From Palsa-504 sp963835775 (GTDB lineage Bacteria; Actinomycetota; Actinomycetes; Streptosporangiales; Streptosporangiaceae), in NCBI GenBank assembly GCA_963835775.1, contig CAWIHB010000002.1, positions 190,713 to 254,712 of the forward strand: a DNA stretch of 64,000 nt. Direction: 5' to 3'. The notes under the pieces were generated by a model. That model had not been told where the DNA came from, ran no database searches, and saw only the letters and a list, made by a program, of their open reading frames with translations. Position 1 is the first letter of the stretch, and the number at the start of each line of letters is the position of its first letter. Both the position numbers and the translations under genes were made by a program. This document shows positions 6,573 through 14,017 of the stretch, piece after piece.

Positions 6573-8208
6573 GATCGTAGTCCTTCGGTTCGACTCCGTA
6601 TGCGATCCCTGCCGCTTGTGTTGCCGCGTCGGTGTCGCGGTCCCGGAACGCGGTCCGCAGGGCGTCCTGAGTGGGCGCGTCGATCTGGTCTGGCTTGGGC
6701 ACCCTTATGCGCTTAAGGTACTGGGCCTGGAACCTGAGCGTTCCCCCAGCCATGCGTACGCAGTACGCCTCGATGAAAGCCTGGGCGATCCTGGAGAGCA
6801 GGATGCCTCCGAGTACCTCCATGTCCCAGGCATCTGAGACTACGTAATACAGGTTGTGGTGCGGGTAGTGACCGCCTGGTTCCAGGACGGGGTGAATGTG
6901 GGCCTTCATGTCCTGGAGCAGAAGCTTGGGCATATCGGTGAGTTTGGCCTGCACCTTGTCGATCGTGCGGTGCCAGGAACCTGCGTCCCGCTTAGCAACG
7001 AAACGTTCCTTGAGCGCTGGATGCTCCGCGAGATAGGCGGCCATCTGCGGGTAGTCACCTAGCGACACCAGCGAGCCGTCATCCGCCCACGGGTTGACCA
7101 GGTAGTTGCCCTGCCATTTGAATGTGCCGGACATCAGGTCCCGGCGCATCGCCAAGGGCAGCATCCGGTCGGGCTCGGCCACGGTGGGGTCTTTGGTGAT
7201 GTAAACGTGGTCAGCGCCGGTCGCCACGCCGATGGAGACCTTGGTTCCGGTCGCTGGATCGTGCAGGGGGCCGAACCGGTCGTTGAGGTTCTCGATCAGC
7301 GCCAGACGTGCCGGTGACCCAGTGGGCCAAAACTCGCCTCCATCGAACCAATGCGGCAGCCGGTGAGCCGTCACGCCAGTACTGGAGAACTCGGTGAACG
7401 CCTCATCCCGTACAGCCTGGACCAGCGCGGCAGCGCTGGAAGCTTTGAACGCGGCAGTCGTATCGGCCACTACTGCCGAGCCCTGGGGCTGGTTGCTGAG
7501 GACCGTTATCGCCGGATATGCGAGGACCGGGGCTTCGAACGCATCCACGTTGTGCATCGTCCAGACGTGCTCGACGGCGTACCGGCTCGCGACCATCTCC
7601 CGGAGCAAGGCGCCGTACTGGTTTCGCATCCAGCGGTCGGCGCAGATGAAGCCGACCTTGCCTCCCGGCTTGAGCATCCCGAGCGACCGTTCGATGAAGC
7701 CGACATAGATGTCCCCGCGCCCCCGCATCGTCGGCCACGTGCTGCGGTACAGCGCCACAACGTCATCGGCGAGGTCGTCATAGCGGATGTATGGCGGGTT
7801 CCCGATCACGACGTCGGCGGGACGGTCCTCGATCCCGGAAAGCAAGAAGTCGGCGTGCCGCACCCAGCGCTCCGCCAATGCGGATGCGACGGACGCAGGC
7901 TCACCCGCTGCGACCAGCATGTCGCGGCACAGTGTGCGGCAGATCTGCACATGCTCAGCTTGCAGATCGTAGGACCGGATCGCATCACCGAGCGATGCCA
8001 GGTCTCGCCCGTGACCGTGCGCGCTGGCGATAAGACGCTCAACGGCGGGACCCAGGAACGCCCCGGAACCGCAGGACGGTTCAAGCAGGTGCATCCGGCT
8101 CAGCTCGCGGTCGGTGGTGTACCCGGTGAGATCGAGCAGCACCTCGACTACCCATCGGCGTGTGAACACCTCGCCGTGGTTCTGGACGCCTGGGGCTACG
8201 AGTGTCAC
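6565..8208 (-). CDS. N6-adenine DNA methyltransferase of the XhoI/PaeR7I-type system
   Basis: A 547-residue methyltransferase that should methylate the adenine of the endonuclease's site. The SAM-binding motif I is LLEPSCGSGAF at residues 42-51 and the catalytic motif IV is IGNPPY near 136-140, an N6-adenine signature. The long C-terminal half (SIGVATGADHVYITK, then HNLYYVVSDAWDMEVLGG) resembles the target-recognition part of Eco57I-like and M.PaeR7I enzymes. Start ATG at 8208. It is the first gene of a two-gene operon whose second gene overlaps it by 8 nt. Confidence 0.92.
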   Translation of the reverse strand: MTLVAPGVQNHGEVFTRRWVVEVLLDLTGYTTDRELSRMHLLEPSCGSGAFLGPAVERLIASAHGHGRDLASLGDAIRSYDLQAEHVQICRTLCRDMLVAAGEPASVASALAERWVRHADFLLSGIEDRPADVVIGNPPYIRYDDLADDVVALYRSTWPTMRGRGDIYVGFIERSLGMLKPGGKVGFICADRWMRNQYGALLREMVASRYAVEHVWTMHNVDAFEAPVLAYPAITVLSNQPQGSAVVADTTAAFKASSAAALVQAVRDEAFTEFSSTGVTAHRLPHWFDGGEFWPTGSPARLALIENLNDRFGPLHDPATGTKVSIGVATGADHVYITKDPTVAEPDRMLPLAMRRDLMSGTFKWQGNYLVNPWADDGSLVSLGDYPQMAAYLAEHPALKERFVAKRDAGSWHRTIDKVQAKLTDMPKLLLQDMKAHIHPVLEPGGHYPHHNLYYVVSDAWDMEVLGGILLSRIAQAFIEAYCVRMAGGTLRFQAQYLKRIRVPKPDQIDAPTQDALRTAFRDRDTDAATQAAGIAYGVEPKDYDLA

Positions 8209-8273
8209 AGCGCTACCTTAGGCCCTGCCACCCAGATTCCAGCGCAGGCACAACGGGCGGATCGCGCACGTGT

Positions 8274-8307
8274 GCCAGCCCGGCGGGGCTTGCCGCGCCG
8301 GGCTGGC
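8274..8307. terminator. Hairpin pair upstream of the methyltransferase
   Basis: A perfect 12-bp stem, GCCAGCCCGGCG, with a 10-base loop is followed at 8313-8333 by a perfect 8-bp stem, GCGCGCGG. Being upstream of the R-M promoter, they may insulate the operon from incoming transcription. That role is inferred. Confidence 0.5.
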
Positions 8308-8851
8308 CTGAGGCGCGCGGTCTTTCCGCGCGCATCCCCGGAAGAAGACAGGGGTGCGTGTGCCACCGGTGCCGCCGCCTAGCCAGTCCGATGGCCTAGC
8401 GCGTCGGATATTACGGTGCCGGGGCGGGTCACTCATGCCAGCACGGTACGTCCGGTATCTGACATTTGAGGGTCGGCGGCGTGCGGCGAGCCAGTGGGCG
8501 TGGAGAAAGGAGTGCCCGCAAGGGCGCCTTCAGGGTTTTGGGTTGTGCCCTGGTCGGTCGGCCGCTGGCGCCGGGGCGCGTTCCGTGCGGCGGAGCCGGG
8601 CCGTCAGGGGGGGTGGGCGGGCGGGCCGCCTCCTTGCGGTTTGCTGATTCCGTGGTCGGTGGCCCTGGCGGGGTGGAGTGCTGTGCGCTGTGCTGAGTGC
8701 GGTCGGGCCGTGATGGCTGGGGCCCAATCATGGCGGGCCTTCGCCCGCCAGCGGCGGGAAGCCTCGGCGGACAGGCTGCCACCCGGCGTACCTTGGGAGA
8801 GTCCCGCACCGTACCCCGCACTGTGGCGGGGCCCGGTGTTACTGCGGGCCT

Positions 8852-9000
8852 GGGGTCAGAGCCGGATCGTTGCTTCGATGGTCAGACGGCGGGCGAGGCG
8901 CACGGGGGTACATTTGGGACCTTGCCCTATGCTGCACCGGCACTTCCCCACACGACCGGGGTCAGAGTTGGATGGTGGCTTCGATAGTCAGCCGTCGTGC
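8852..9000. repeat. Two 43-bp direct repeats (8852-8894, 8958-9000)
   Basis: The two copies match at 35 of 43 positions and share GGGGTCAGAG and GCTTCGAT as exact blocks. The repeat period is 106 bp. A weaker third relative (GGCTTCGATGGCGAAACGGC) is at about 9165. Confidence 0.7.
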
Positions 9001-9214
9001 AGGCCGGACGTTTTCATACTTGGCATGTTGGCCTGGGATACCGGTAATCAACCGCAGAACAGGAATAACCGCAATAACCGGACACATCCCTCCGGTTGGT
9101 GTGGGGGTGGTGGCTGGTGTGACGGCTGGGGCTCCGGGCCGGCGGGCGGTCACCCGGCAACGGCGGCTTCGATGGCGAAACGGCGGCGCAACGGCTCTGA
9201 GAACAGGGCCTAAG

Positions 9215-9285
9215 CCACCTCCGCCCACCTGACCCCACCTCCGCCCACCTGACCCCACCTCCGCCCACCTGACCCCACCTCCGCC
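9215..9285. repeat. 20-bp tandem repeat, about 3.5 copies
   Basis: The unit CCACCTCCGCCCACCTGACC is repeated exactly three times and then for 11 bases. It is non-coding as far as can be seen and sits just before the palindromic promoter region at 9306. Confidence 0.9.
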
Positions 9286-9305
9286 GACCGGCGTCGCGAC
9301 TCAGA

Positions 9306-9323
9306 TAACACAAATTTGTGTTA
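9306..9323. promoter_or_regulatory. Perfect 18-bp palindromic operator-like site
   Basis: TAACACAAATTTGTGTTA is a perfect palindrome, strikingly AT-rich against its surroundings. It is followed by AT-rich promoter-like DNA (TTAACTTAGTTATTACTG) and then, 28 bases on, by the ATG of a small frame at 9352. It looks like a dimeric regulator's operator. The regulator is not identifiable here. Confidence 0.65.
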
Positions 9324-9351
9324 ACTTAGTTATTACTGTATTGTCAGGCAC

Positions 9352-9636
9352 ATGATAACCAGGGAGAAGCTGAGCTACGCCGACCGGGCCGGCCGCTGCC
9401 ACAGCTGCGAGTACGGCTTCCCGCCCGTCAAAGGCGTACTCCTGGGTTACGTCGCCGAGCGGCGACCCCGCCCCGCCACCTCGTTAACGCGGACTTCCGC
9501 ACCGGTAAATCGGCCCCACCGTGTCGAGCAGCGCCGGTTACGGACCTGCGGTATTTCCGGGGGCTGCCGCTTTGGTTGTGCTCTTTCCGGGGTTGGAGTA
9601 GCGAACGAATCAGCCCGAGTGAAGATCGTTATATAA
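9352..9636 (+). pseudogene. Small frame interrupted by an insertion sequence; function unknown
   Basis: The frame starts at an ATG behind the AT-rich palindromic promoter region and reads MITREKLSYADRAGRCHSCE, with a CHSC motif. The left inverted repeat of the next insertion sequence begins at 9484, codon 45, so only the first 44 residues are original and the rest is IS sequence. If the IS were removed at its TTAA ends, the frame would run on into the hydrolase region in a different frame from that gene. I do not recognise the protein, and it may be a leader rather than a real gene. Confidence 0.4.
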
Positions 9637-11560
9637 GCGATACATGAGGTAGCAGGGTGAAATGCCGGGTTTGAATCACCCCATATGACTGCAAGCTGGC
9701 ACGGGAAGGACGTTACCGGGCGCTGGCCGGGGGCCGCCGGGAAGTACGGTCCTGTGATAGATCAGCGGCTATGACCGCCATATCGGCCCCACGGCCCGGC
9801 TGGGAGCTGCTGGCCGGGCAGGTGAACCAGCGGCGGTATGAGGCGCTGCGCGCCTACCTGTTCGAGGGTGCCTCGCTGCAGCAGGCCGCCGACGCCACCG
9901 GGTACACCCGCGACGCGCTGGCGTCCCTGGTCCGGGACCTGCGGGCGGGCAGGCTCACGGTGTTCGCGCCGCCGGGCACGCCCGGCCGCAAGAGCGCCCC
10001 GAAGAAAGACGCCGCCCGCGGCCAGGTCATCGAGCTGCGCCGTGACGGCCTGTCGGTCTATGAGATCAGCACCCGGCTGACCCGGGAGGGGACCCCGCTG
10101 GGCCGCACCGCCGTCAGCGACATCCTGCGCGAGGAGGGCTTCGGCCGGCTGCTGCGCGACCCCGCGCCCGAGGCCAGCACCAGCCCGGCCACCTCCGGGC
10201 GCGACACCCAGATGCCGGCCGCCGCCGTCACCGACTTCGCCGCCCTGCCCGCACGCGCCCACACCACCATGGCCGGGCTGCTGCTGGCCATCCCGGACCT
10301 GGTCGCCCTCGACCTGCCCGCCCTGGCCACCGCGGCCAGCTATCCCGGCACCAGCGTCATCCCGGCCACATCCTGGCTGCTGTCCCTGCTCGCGCTGAAG
10401 CTCACCGCCACCCGGCGCGTGTCCCACGTCGATGACCTGCTCGCCGACCCGGCCCCCGCGCTGCTGGCCGGGCTGTCGATCCTGCCCAAGAAAACCGCGC
10501 TCACCGACTACTCTTACCGCCTGTCGCATGACCACCAGCAGAGATTCCTGGCCGCCCTCGACAAGCAGATGATCGCGAAAGGCCTGGCCGCCGCCGGGGA
10601 AGCGATCTTCGACCTGGATTTCCACGCCGTCATGCACTGGGGTCATGATCCAGCCCTGGAAAAGCACTACGTGCCCACCAGGTCCCAGCGCGCCCGGTCC
10701 GTGCTGACCTTCTTCGCCCAGGACACCGGCACCCACAACCTGGTCTACGCCAACGCCGACCTGACCAAGGCGACCCAGAACCGGGAGGTCATAGCGTTCT
10801 GCGACCACTGGAAAGCCGTCTCCGGAGCCGACCCGAAGATGCTGATCATGGACCAGAAGGTCACCACCCAGGCCATCCTCGGCGAACTGGACGACCGCGG
10901 CGTCAAGTTCGCTACCCTGCGCATGCGCTCACCCGCCCTGATGAAGCAAATCAACACCCTGACCAGCAAAGACTTCAAGCAGATCACCCTGGACCGGGCC
11001 GGCCGCCACACCAAGCCCCGCGTGCACGAAACCGCCGCCGTCAAGCTCACCAGCTACCCGGGCACCGTCCGGCAGCTGGTCATCACCGGCCTGGGCCGCG
11101 ACGCCCCCACCGTCATCATCACCAACGACACCCAGATCACCACCAAGGCCCTGATCACGCAGTACGCCCGCCGCATGACCATCGAGCAGCGCCTCGCCGA
11201 GATCATCCAGGCCTTCTGCGCCGACGCCCTCTCCTCCGCCGTCAACCTCAACGCCGACCTCGACGTCGTCCTGTGCGTCCTGGCCCAGGCCCTCACCGCC
11301 GCCTTCCGGCTCCGCCTGCCCGGCAACTACGCCCACGCCACCCCCGACACCCTCCAGCGCCGCTTCCTGGACACCCCCGGCGAGATCATCACCGCCAGCA
11401 CCGGCATCACCGTCAAGATCAACCGCCGCGCCTACTCACCCGTCCTCCGCGAGGCCAGCCTCCCCGCCGACACCACTGTCCCCTGGTGGAACGGACGCCA
11501 GCTCCACTTCGAATTCGCCTGACCCAAGGGCCGAAGTAGCGGTGCGGAAATCCGCGTTAA
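9484..11560 (+). mobile_element. Complete DDE insertion sequence with about 30-bp inverted repeats
   Basis: The left end reads TTAACGCGGACTTCCGCACC and continues GGTAAATCGGCC. The complement of the right end reads TTAACGCGGATTTCCGCACC and continues GCTACTTCGGCC. About 27 of the first 32 bases match. The outermost TTAA is palindromic, so it could be part of the repeats or a 4-bp target duplication. The element is about 2.08 kb, with one transposase gene and a long 5' leader of about 290 bp. It sits immediately upstream of the GGAG ribosome binding site of the following hydrolase. Confidence 0.85.
9771..11522 (+). CDS. DDE transposase, family uncertain (ISNCY/IS1634-like)
   Basis: A 583-residue transposase. 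The N-terminal 120 residues carry two helix-turn-helix-like segments (LQQAADATGYTRDALASLV, and YEISTRLTREGTPLGRTAVS). The catalytic core likely uses Asp in FDLDFHAVMHWG, Asp in LIMDQKVTTQAI and Glu in RRMTIEQRLAEIIQ. The C-terminus ends with VPWWNGRQLHFEFA. It lies alone between matched terminal inverted repeats, which supports the transposase role. The IS family assignment is from general resemblance only. A 348-residue antisense frame is a shadow. Confidence 0.82.
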   Translation: MTAISAPRPGWELLAGQVNQRRYEALRAYLFEGASLQQAADATGYTRDALASLVRDLRAGRLTVFAPPGTPGRKSAPKKDAARGQVIELRRDGLSVYEISTRLTREGTPLGRTAVSDILREEGFGRLLRDPAPEASTSPATSGRDTQMPAAAVTDFAALPARAHTTMAGLLLAIPDLVALDLPALATAASYPGTSVIPATSWLLSLLALKLTATRRVSHVDDLLADPAPALLAGLSILPKKTALTDYSYRLSHDHQQRFLAALDKQMIAKGLAAAGEAIFDLDFHAVMHWGHDPALEKHYVPTRSQRARSVLTFFAQDTGTHNLVYANADLTKATQNREVIAFCDHWKAVSGADPKMLIMDQKVTTQAILGELDDRGVKFATLRMRSPALMKQINTLTSKDFKQITLDRAGRHTKPRVHETAAVKLTSYPGTVRQLVITGLGRDAPTVIITNDTQITTKALITQYARRMTIEQRLAEIIQAFCADALSSAVNLNADLDVVLCVLAQALTAAFRLRLPGNYAHATPDTLQRRFLDTPGEIITASTGITVKINRRAYSPVLREASLPADTTVPWWNGRQLHFEFA

Positions 11561-11572
11561 GGAGAAGCAGTC

Positions 11573-12502
11573 ATGATGACCGAGCAGGCGCACGGAACCC
11601 AGCACCACGCCACGGCCGCGGGCGCGCCCCCGGTCGGGCAGCTGTACGACGTCGGCGGGCGGCGGCTGTGGCTGCACCGCTCCGGCGCTGGCGGTCCCGC
11701 CGTGGTTTTCCTCGCCGGAGCCAGTGCCGTCGGCCTGGATTACCTCAACATCCACGACCGCATCTGCGAGTTCACCACCTCCGTCCTGTACGACCGTGGC
11801 GGCACCGGCTGGAGCGACCCGGCGCCGCTGCCGCGTACCGCCGCTGAGGTCGCCACCGAACTGCGGGACCTGCTGCGTGCCGCCGCAGTGCCCGGCCCCT
11901 ACCTGCTGGTCGCGCACTCCCTGGGCGGCGCCTACGCCCGCCGCTTCGCGCAGCTTTTCCCTGACCAGGTAGCGGGCCTGCTGCTGCTCGAGTCCTTCTA
12001 CGAGGACTGGGACAGCTACCTGCCCGAGCGGCTGCAACTGGCCCGCAGCCGCCAGCCGGAGCCTGGCCGGCTCCAGCTGTGGCTCATCAGGCCGCTGGCC
12101 CGCCGTCTGTACCGGCGGATGTTCGCCTCGTGGCCCGAGCCGGTCCGCCAGGTGCTCATCGAGCGTCACCTGTCCGAAGAATGGTGGCTGACCGGCGTGC
12201 GCGAGCGGAGCAACATGCCGGAACTGGCTGACGAACTCCGCCACGGCGGGGACGTACCCGACGTGCCGCTGATCGCGGTCACGGCCCTGGCCACCGACCC
12301 AGGCCAGGCCCTGCTGATGTCCAAGAAGACCCTGCGCGAGCTGACCGGCGCCAAGCTGAGCATGTACGCGGCGCTGGCCGGCTCGGTCACCCGCGGCGAG
12401 CACCGTCCTCTCGAAGCGGCCAGGCACAGCCAGCTCACCACCGACCGCCCCGACGCCGTCGTCCAGGCCGTCCGCGACCTGCTCGGCCAGCCGCGCAGCT
12501 GA
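11573..12502 (+). CDS. Alpha/beta hydrolase
   Basis: A 309-residue soluble alpha/beta-fold hydrolase. The nucleophile elbow is VAHSLGGAYARR with Ser116, and the oxyanion-side segment is VVFLAGASAVGLDY. A YDRGGTGWSDP block is typical of the fold. The C-terminal His is probably in ARHSQLTTDRPDAV. The region after the nucleophile (about 140-220) is the lid. GGAGAAGCAGTC precedes the ATG. The preceding insertion sequence ends 12 bp upstream, so the gene's original promoter, perhaps the palindromic site at 9306, has been separated from it. Substrate unknown. Confidence 0.85.
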   Translation: MMTEQAHGTQHHATAAGAPPVGQLYDVGGRRLWLHRSGAGGPAVVFLAGASAVGLDYLNIHDRICEFTTSVLYDRGGTGWSDPAPLPRTAAEVATELRDLLRAAAVPGPYLLVAHSLGGAYARRFAQLFPDQVAGLLLLESFYEDWDSYLPERLQLARSRQPEPGRLQLWLIRPLARRLYRRMFASWPEPVRQVLIERHLSEEWWLTGVRERSNMPELADELRHGGDVPDVPLIAVTALATDPGQALLMSKKTLRELTGAKLSMYAALAGSVTRGEHRPLEAARHSQLTTDRPDAVVQAVRDLLGQPRS

Positions 12503-12681
12503 CCGGCCTCATCTGTTGCTCCAGACCATCCGGCCAGGCGGTGAAGTGCGACGATAGCTCCAACGATCTCGCTAACCGTCCCCGCCAGCGTGCGAGCCTT
12601 TCAGCCGGGTTGATCGTGGTGATGCCCGTGGTGGTGGCCATCCGCGCCGTGTCCGCCCTCACGGGGCGAGTCGGCCGGCTT

Positions 12682-12858
12682 TCAACAGCCGGGTTGGCCG
12701 TTATTTCCACAGCAAGCCTGCTGCTTTCGCACCTTGATGAGGCTGTTGGACACCGCCATCCGCAACTTGACCGCGAACGGAGCGTCGTACGTAGTCCAGT
12801 TGGAAAAGAAGGCCCTGGGGCTTGGTCTCACCCGAGGTTCCTCACCAGGCTCTTGCAT
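12682..12858 (-). CDS. Small conserved cysteine-rich protein (CCGNxGQPGC tail)
   Basis: A 58-residue protein starting at ATG 12858. After a basic start it reads FFSNWTTYDAPFAVKLRMAV, then SNSLIKVRKQQ, and ends CCGNNGQPGC. Short actinobacterial proteins with a KLRMAVxN...CCGNxGQPGC tail are familiar to me as conserved hypotheticals. The three clustered cysteines suggest metal or redox chemistry, but no function is known to me. It lies on the opposite strand between the hydrolase and the aldo/keto reductase relic. Confidence 0.6.
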   Translation of the reverse strand: MQEPGEEPRVRPSPRAFFSNWTTYDAPFAVKLRMAVSNSLIKVRKQQACCGNNGQPGC

Positions 12859-12931
12859 AGTCAAGACCTTACGGCCCCGGGTACACGCTGACCAGCCTCT
12901 CTGCCGTGACCGCTGGCCGTACTCTTGGCGG

Positions 12932-13392
12932 GTGGAAGAACGCGTTCTGGGCCAGACCGGCCGTACGGTGTCCGTGATCGGGCTAGGGACCTGGCAGCTC
13001 GGCGCCGACTGGGGCGAGGTGACCGACGCTGACGCGCTGGCCACGCTCGAGGCCGCCGCGCAGGCCGGGGTCACGTTCCTGGATACGGCCGGCATGGCGA
13101 GGCCTTCGACGCGGGCGAGACGTTCTCCGGCGTCGACTTCGACGCTGGAGTCGAGGCGGCGCGCGAGTTCGCCGCACTGGCGCCGCCGGGATCCACCGCG
13201 GCTGCGGCCGCACTCGCCTGGGTGATACAGCAGCCGGGCGTGAGCACCGTCATCCCCGGGGCGCGCAGCCCGGAGCAAGCCCGCCAGAACGCGGCCGCCG
13301 CGGAGCTGCCGCCCTTCACCGACGCTCAGCTCGGCGCCATCAAAGCCATCTACGACCAGCGAATCCGCGCCCAGGTCCAGCGCCGGTGGTAA
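12932..13392 (+). pseudogene. Aldo/keto reductase pseudogene with large internal deletion
   Basis: From GTG 12932 the frame encodes the N-terminus of an aldo/keto reductase: VLGQTGRTVSVIGLGTWQLG and then ALATLEAAAQAGVTFLDTAG. At about 13095 it switches frame to a typical C-terminus: FDAGETFSGVDFDAG, then ALAWVIQQPGVSTVIPGARS and AIKAIYDQRIRAQVQRRW, ending in TAA at 13392. A complete enzyme has about 320 residues. Only about 55 N-terminal and 95 C-terminal residues remain, so the catalytic Tyr, Lys and His region is gone. The deletion also breaks the frame. Confidence 0.85.
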
Positions 13393-13495
13393 AGCGCGGC
13401 AACCAGTACGGACGCCGTGGTCGCCCTGCTGACCGTCACGGAAGAAGTCAGGCACTGCCCGTCGGAGGGCCGGCCGCCCGGACGACGATAAGGGT

Positions 13496-14017
13496 GTGAC
13501 GCACCCTCAGGTGCGGCCCGACCCGGCGTTCGGGCTGCTGAAGCTGTACGACGATGCGCTGCCGCACGTCTATGGCTACCTGCTGGCCCGCTGCGGCGAC
13601 ATCGGCCTGGCTGAGGACCTCACGGCCGAATCGTTCCTGGCCGCCGTGCACGCGGTCCGCAAGCCGGGCGCGGCAGATCCGTCGATCCCGTGGCTGATCG
13701 GGGTGGCCAGGCACAAGCTCGCCGACCACTGGCGGCGGGTCGAGCGGGAGCAGCGCGGGTTGCGCCTGCTGGGCAGCGATCCGGCCCGCGCCGACGACCC
13801 TTGGGAGGCGGCCCTCGACCGGATCCGGGCCCGAGAGGTGCTCGATCGGCTCGGCGCGCACCACCGGGCCGCCCTCACGCTGCGCTACCTCGACGGGCTG
13901 CCGGTGCCCGAGGTGGCCCGGCACCTGGACCGCACCGTGCACGCCACCGAGGCGCTGCTGGTGCGGGCGCGCGCCGCGTTCCGCCGGATGTACGAGGGAG
14001 AGGAGGGCTCGCGATGA
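13496..14017 (+). CDS. ECF-type RNA polymerase sigma factor
   Basis: A 173-residue sigma-70 family protein. Region 2 is YDDALPHVYGYLLARCGDIG, then LAEDLTAESFLAAV and WLIGVARHKLADHWRR. Region 4 is LDRLGAHHRAALTLRYLDGL, then PVPEVARHLDRTVHATEALL with its helix-turn-helix. The stop overlaps the ATG of the following VOC gene (ATGA at 14014), so the two are translationally coupled. No classical anti-sigma factor is encoded next to it, which makes the coupled gene the obvious candidate for a regulator or signal sensor. Confidence 0.88.
   Translation: MTHPQVRPDPAFGLLKLYDDALPHVYGYLLARCGDIGLAEDLTAESFLAAVHAVRKPGAADPSIPWLIGVARHKLADHWRRVEREQRGLRLLGSDPARADDPWEAALDRIRAREVLDRLGAHHRAALTLRYLDGLPVPEVARHLDRTVHATEALLVRARAAFRRMYEGEEGSR

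Larger units (their letters stand above)
8209..9305. other. Repeat-rich gene-poor tract upstream of the R-M operon
   Basis: Most frames here are short and low-complexity, and I support no protein-coding gene. The tract contains strong hairpins (8274-8307, 8313-8333, 8731-8750) and a pair of 43-bp direct repeats (8852-8894 and 8958-9000). It also holds a copy of a dispersed repeat shared with the region near 58.3 kb, and a 20-bp tandem repeat at 9215-9285. Translated on the minus strand, the 43-bp repeats would end peptides in RRLTIEATI-x-L followed by a stop. That could be a decayed gene family or chance. Confidence 0.6.

Noticed and set aside
8494..9258. Frames of 239, 120 and 98 residues on both strands
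   Set aside because: They span repeats and hairpins and show no recognisable domain or consistent codon pattern.
9215..9285. 20-bp tandem repeat considered as a CRISPR or iteron origin
   Set aside because: The repeats are directly contiguous without spacers, and no replication protein or AT-rich unwinding region is adjacent.
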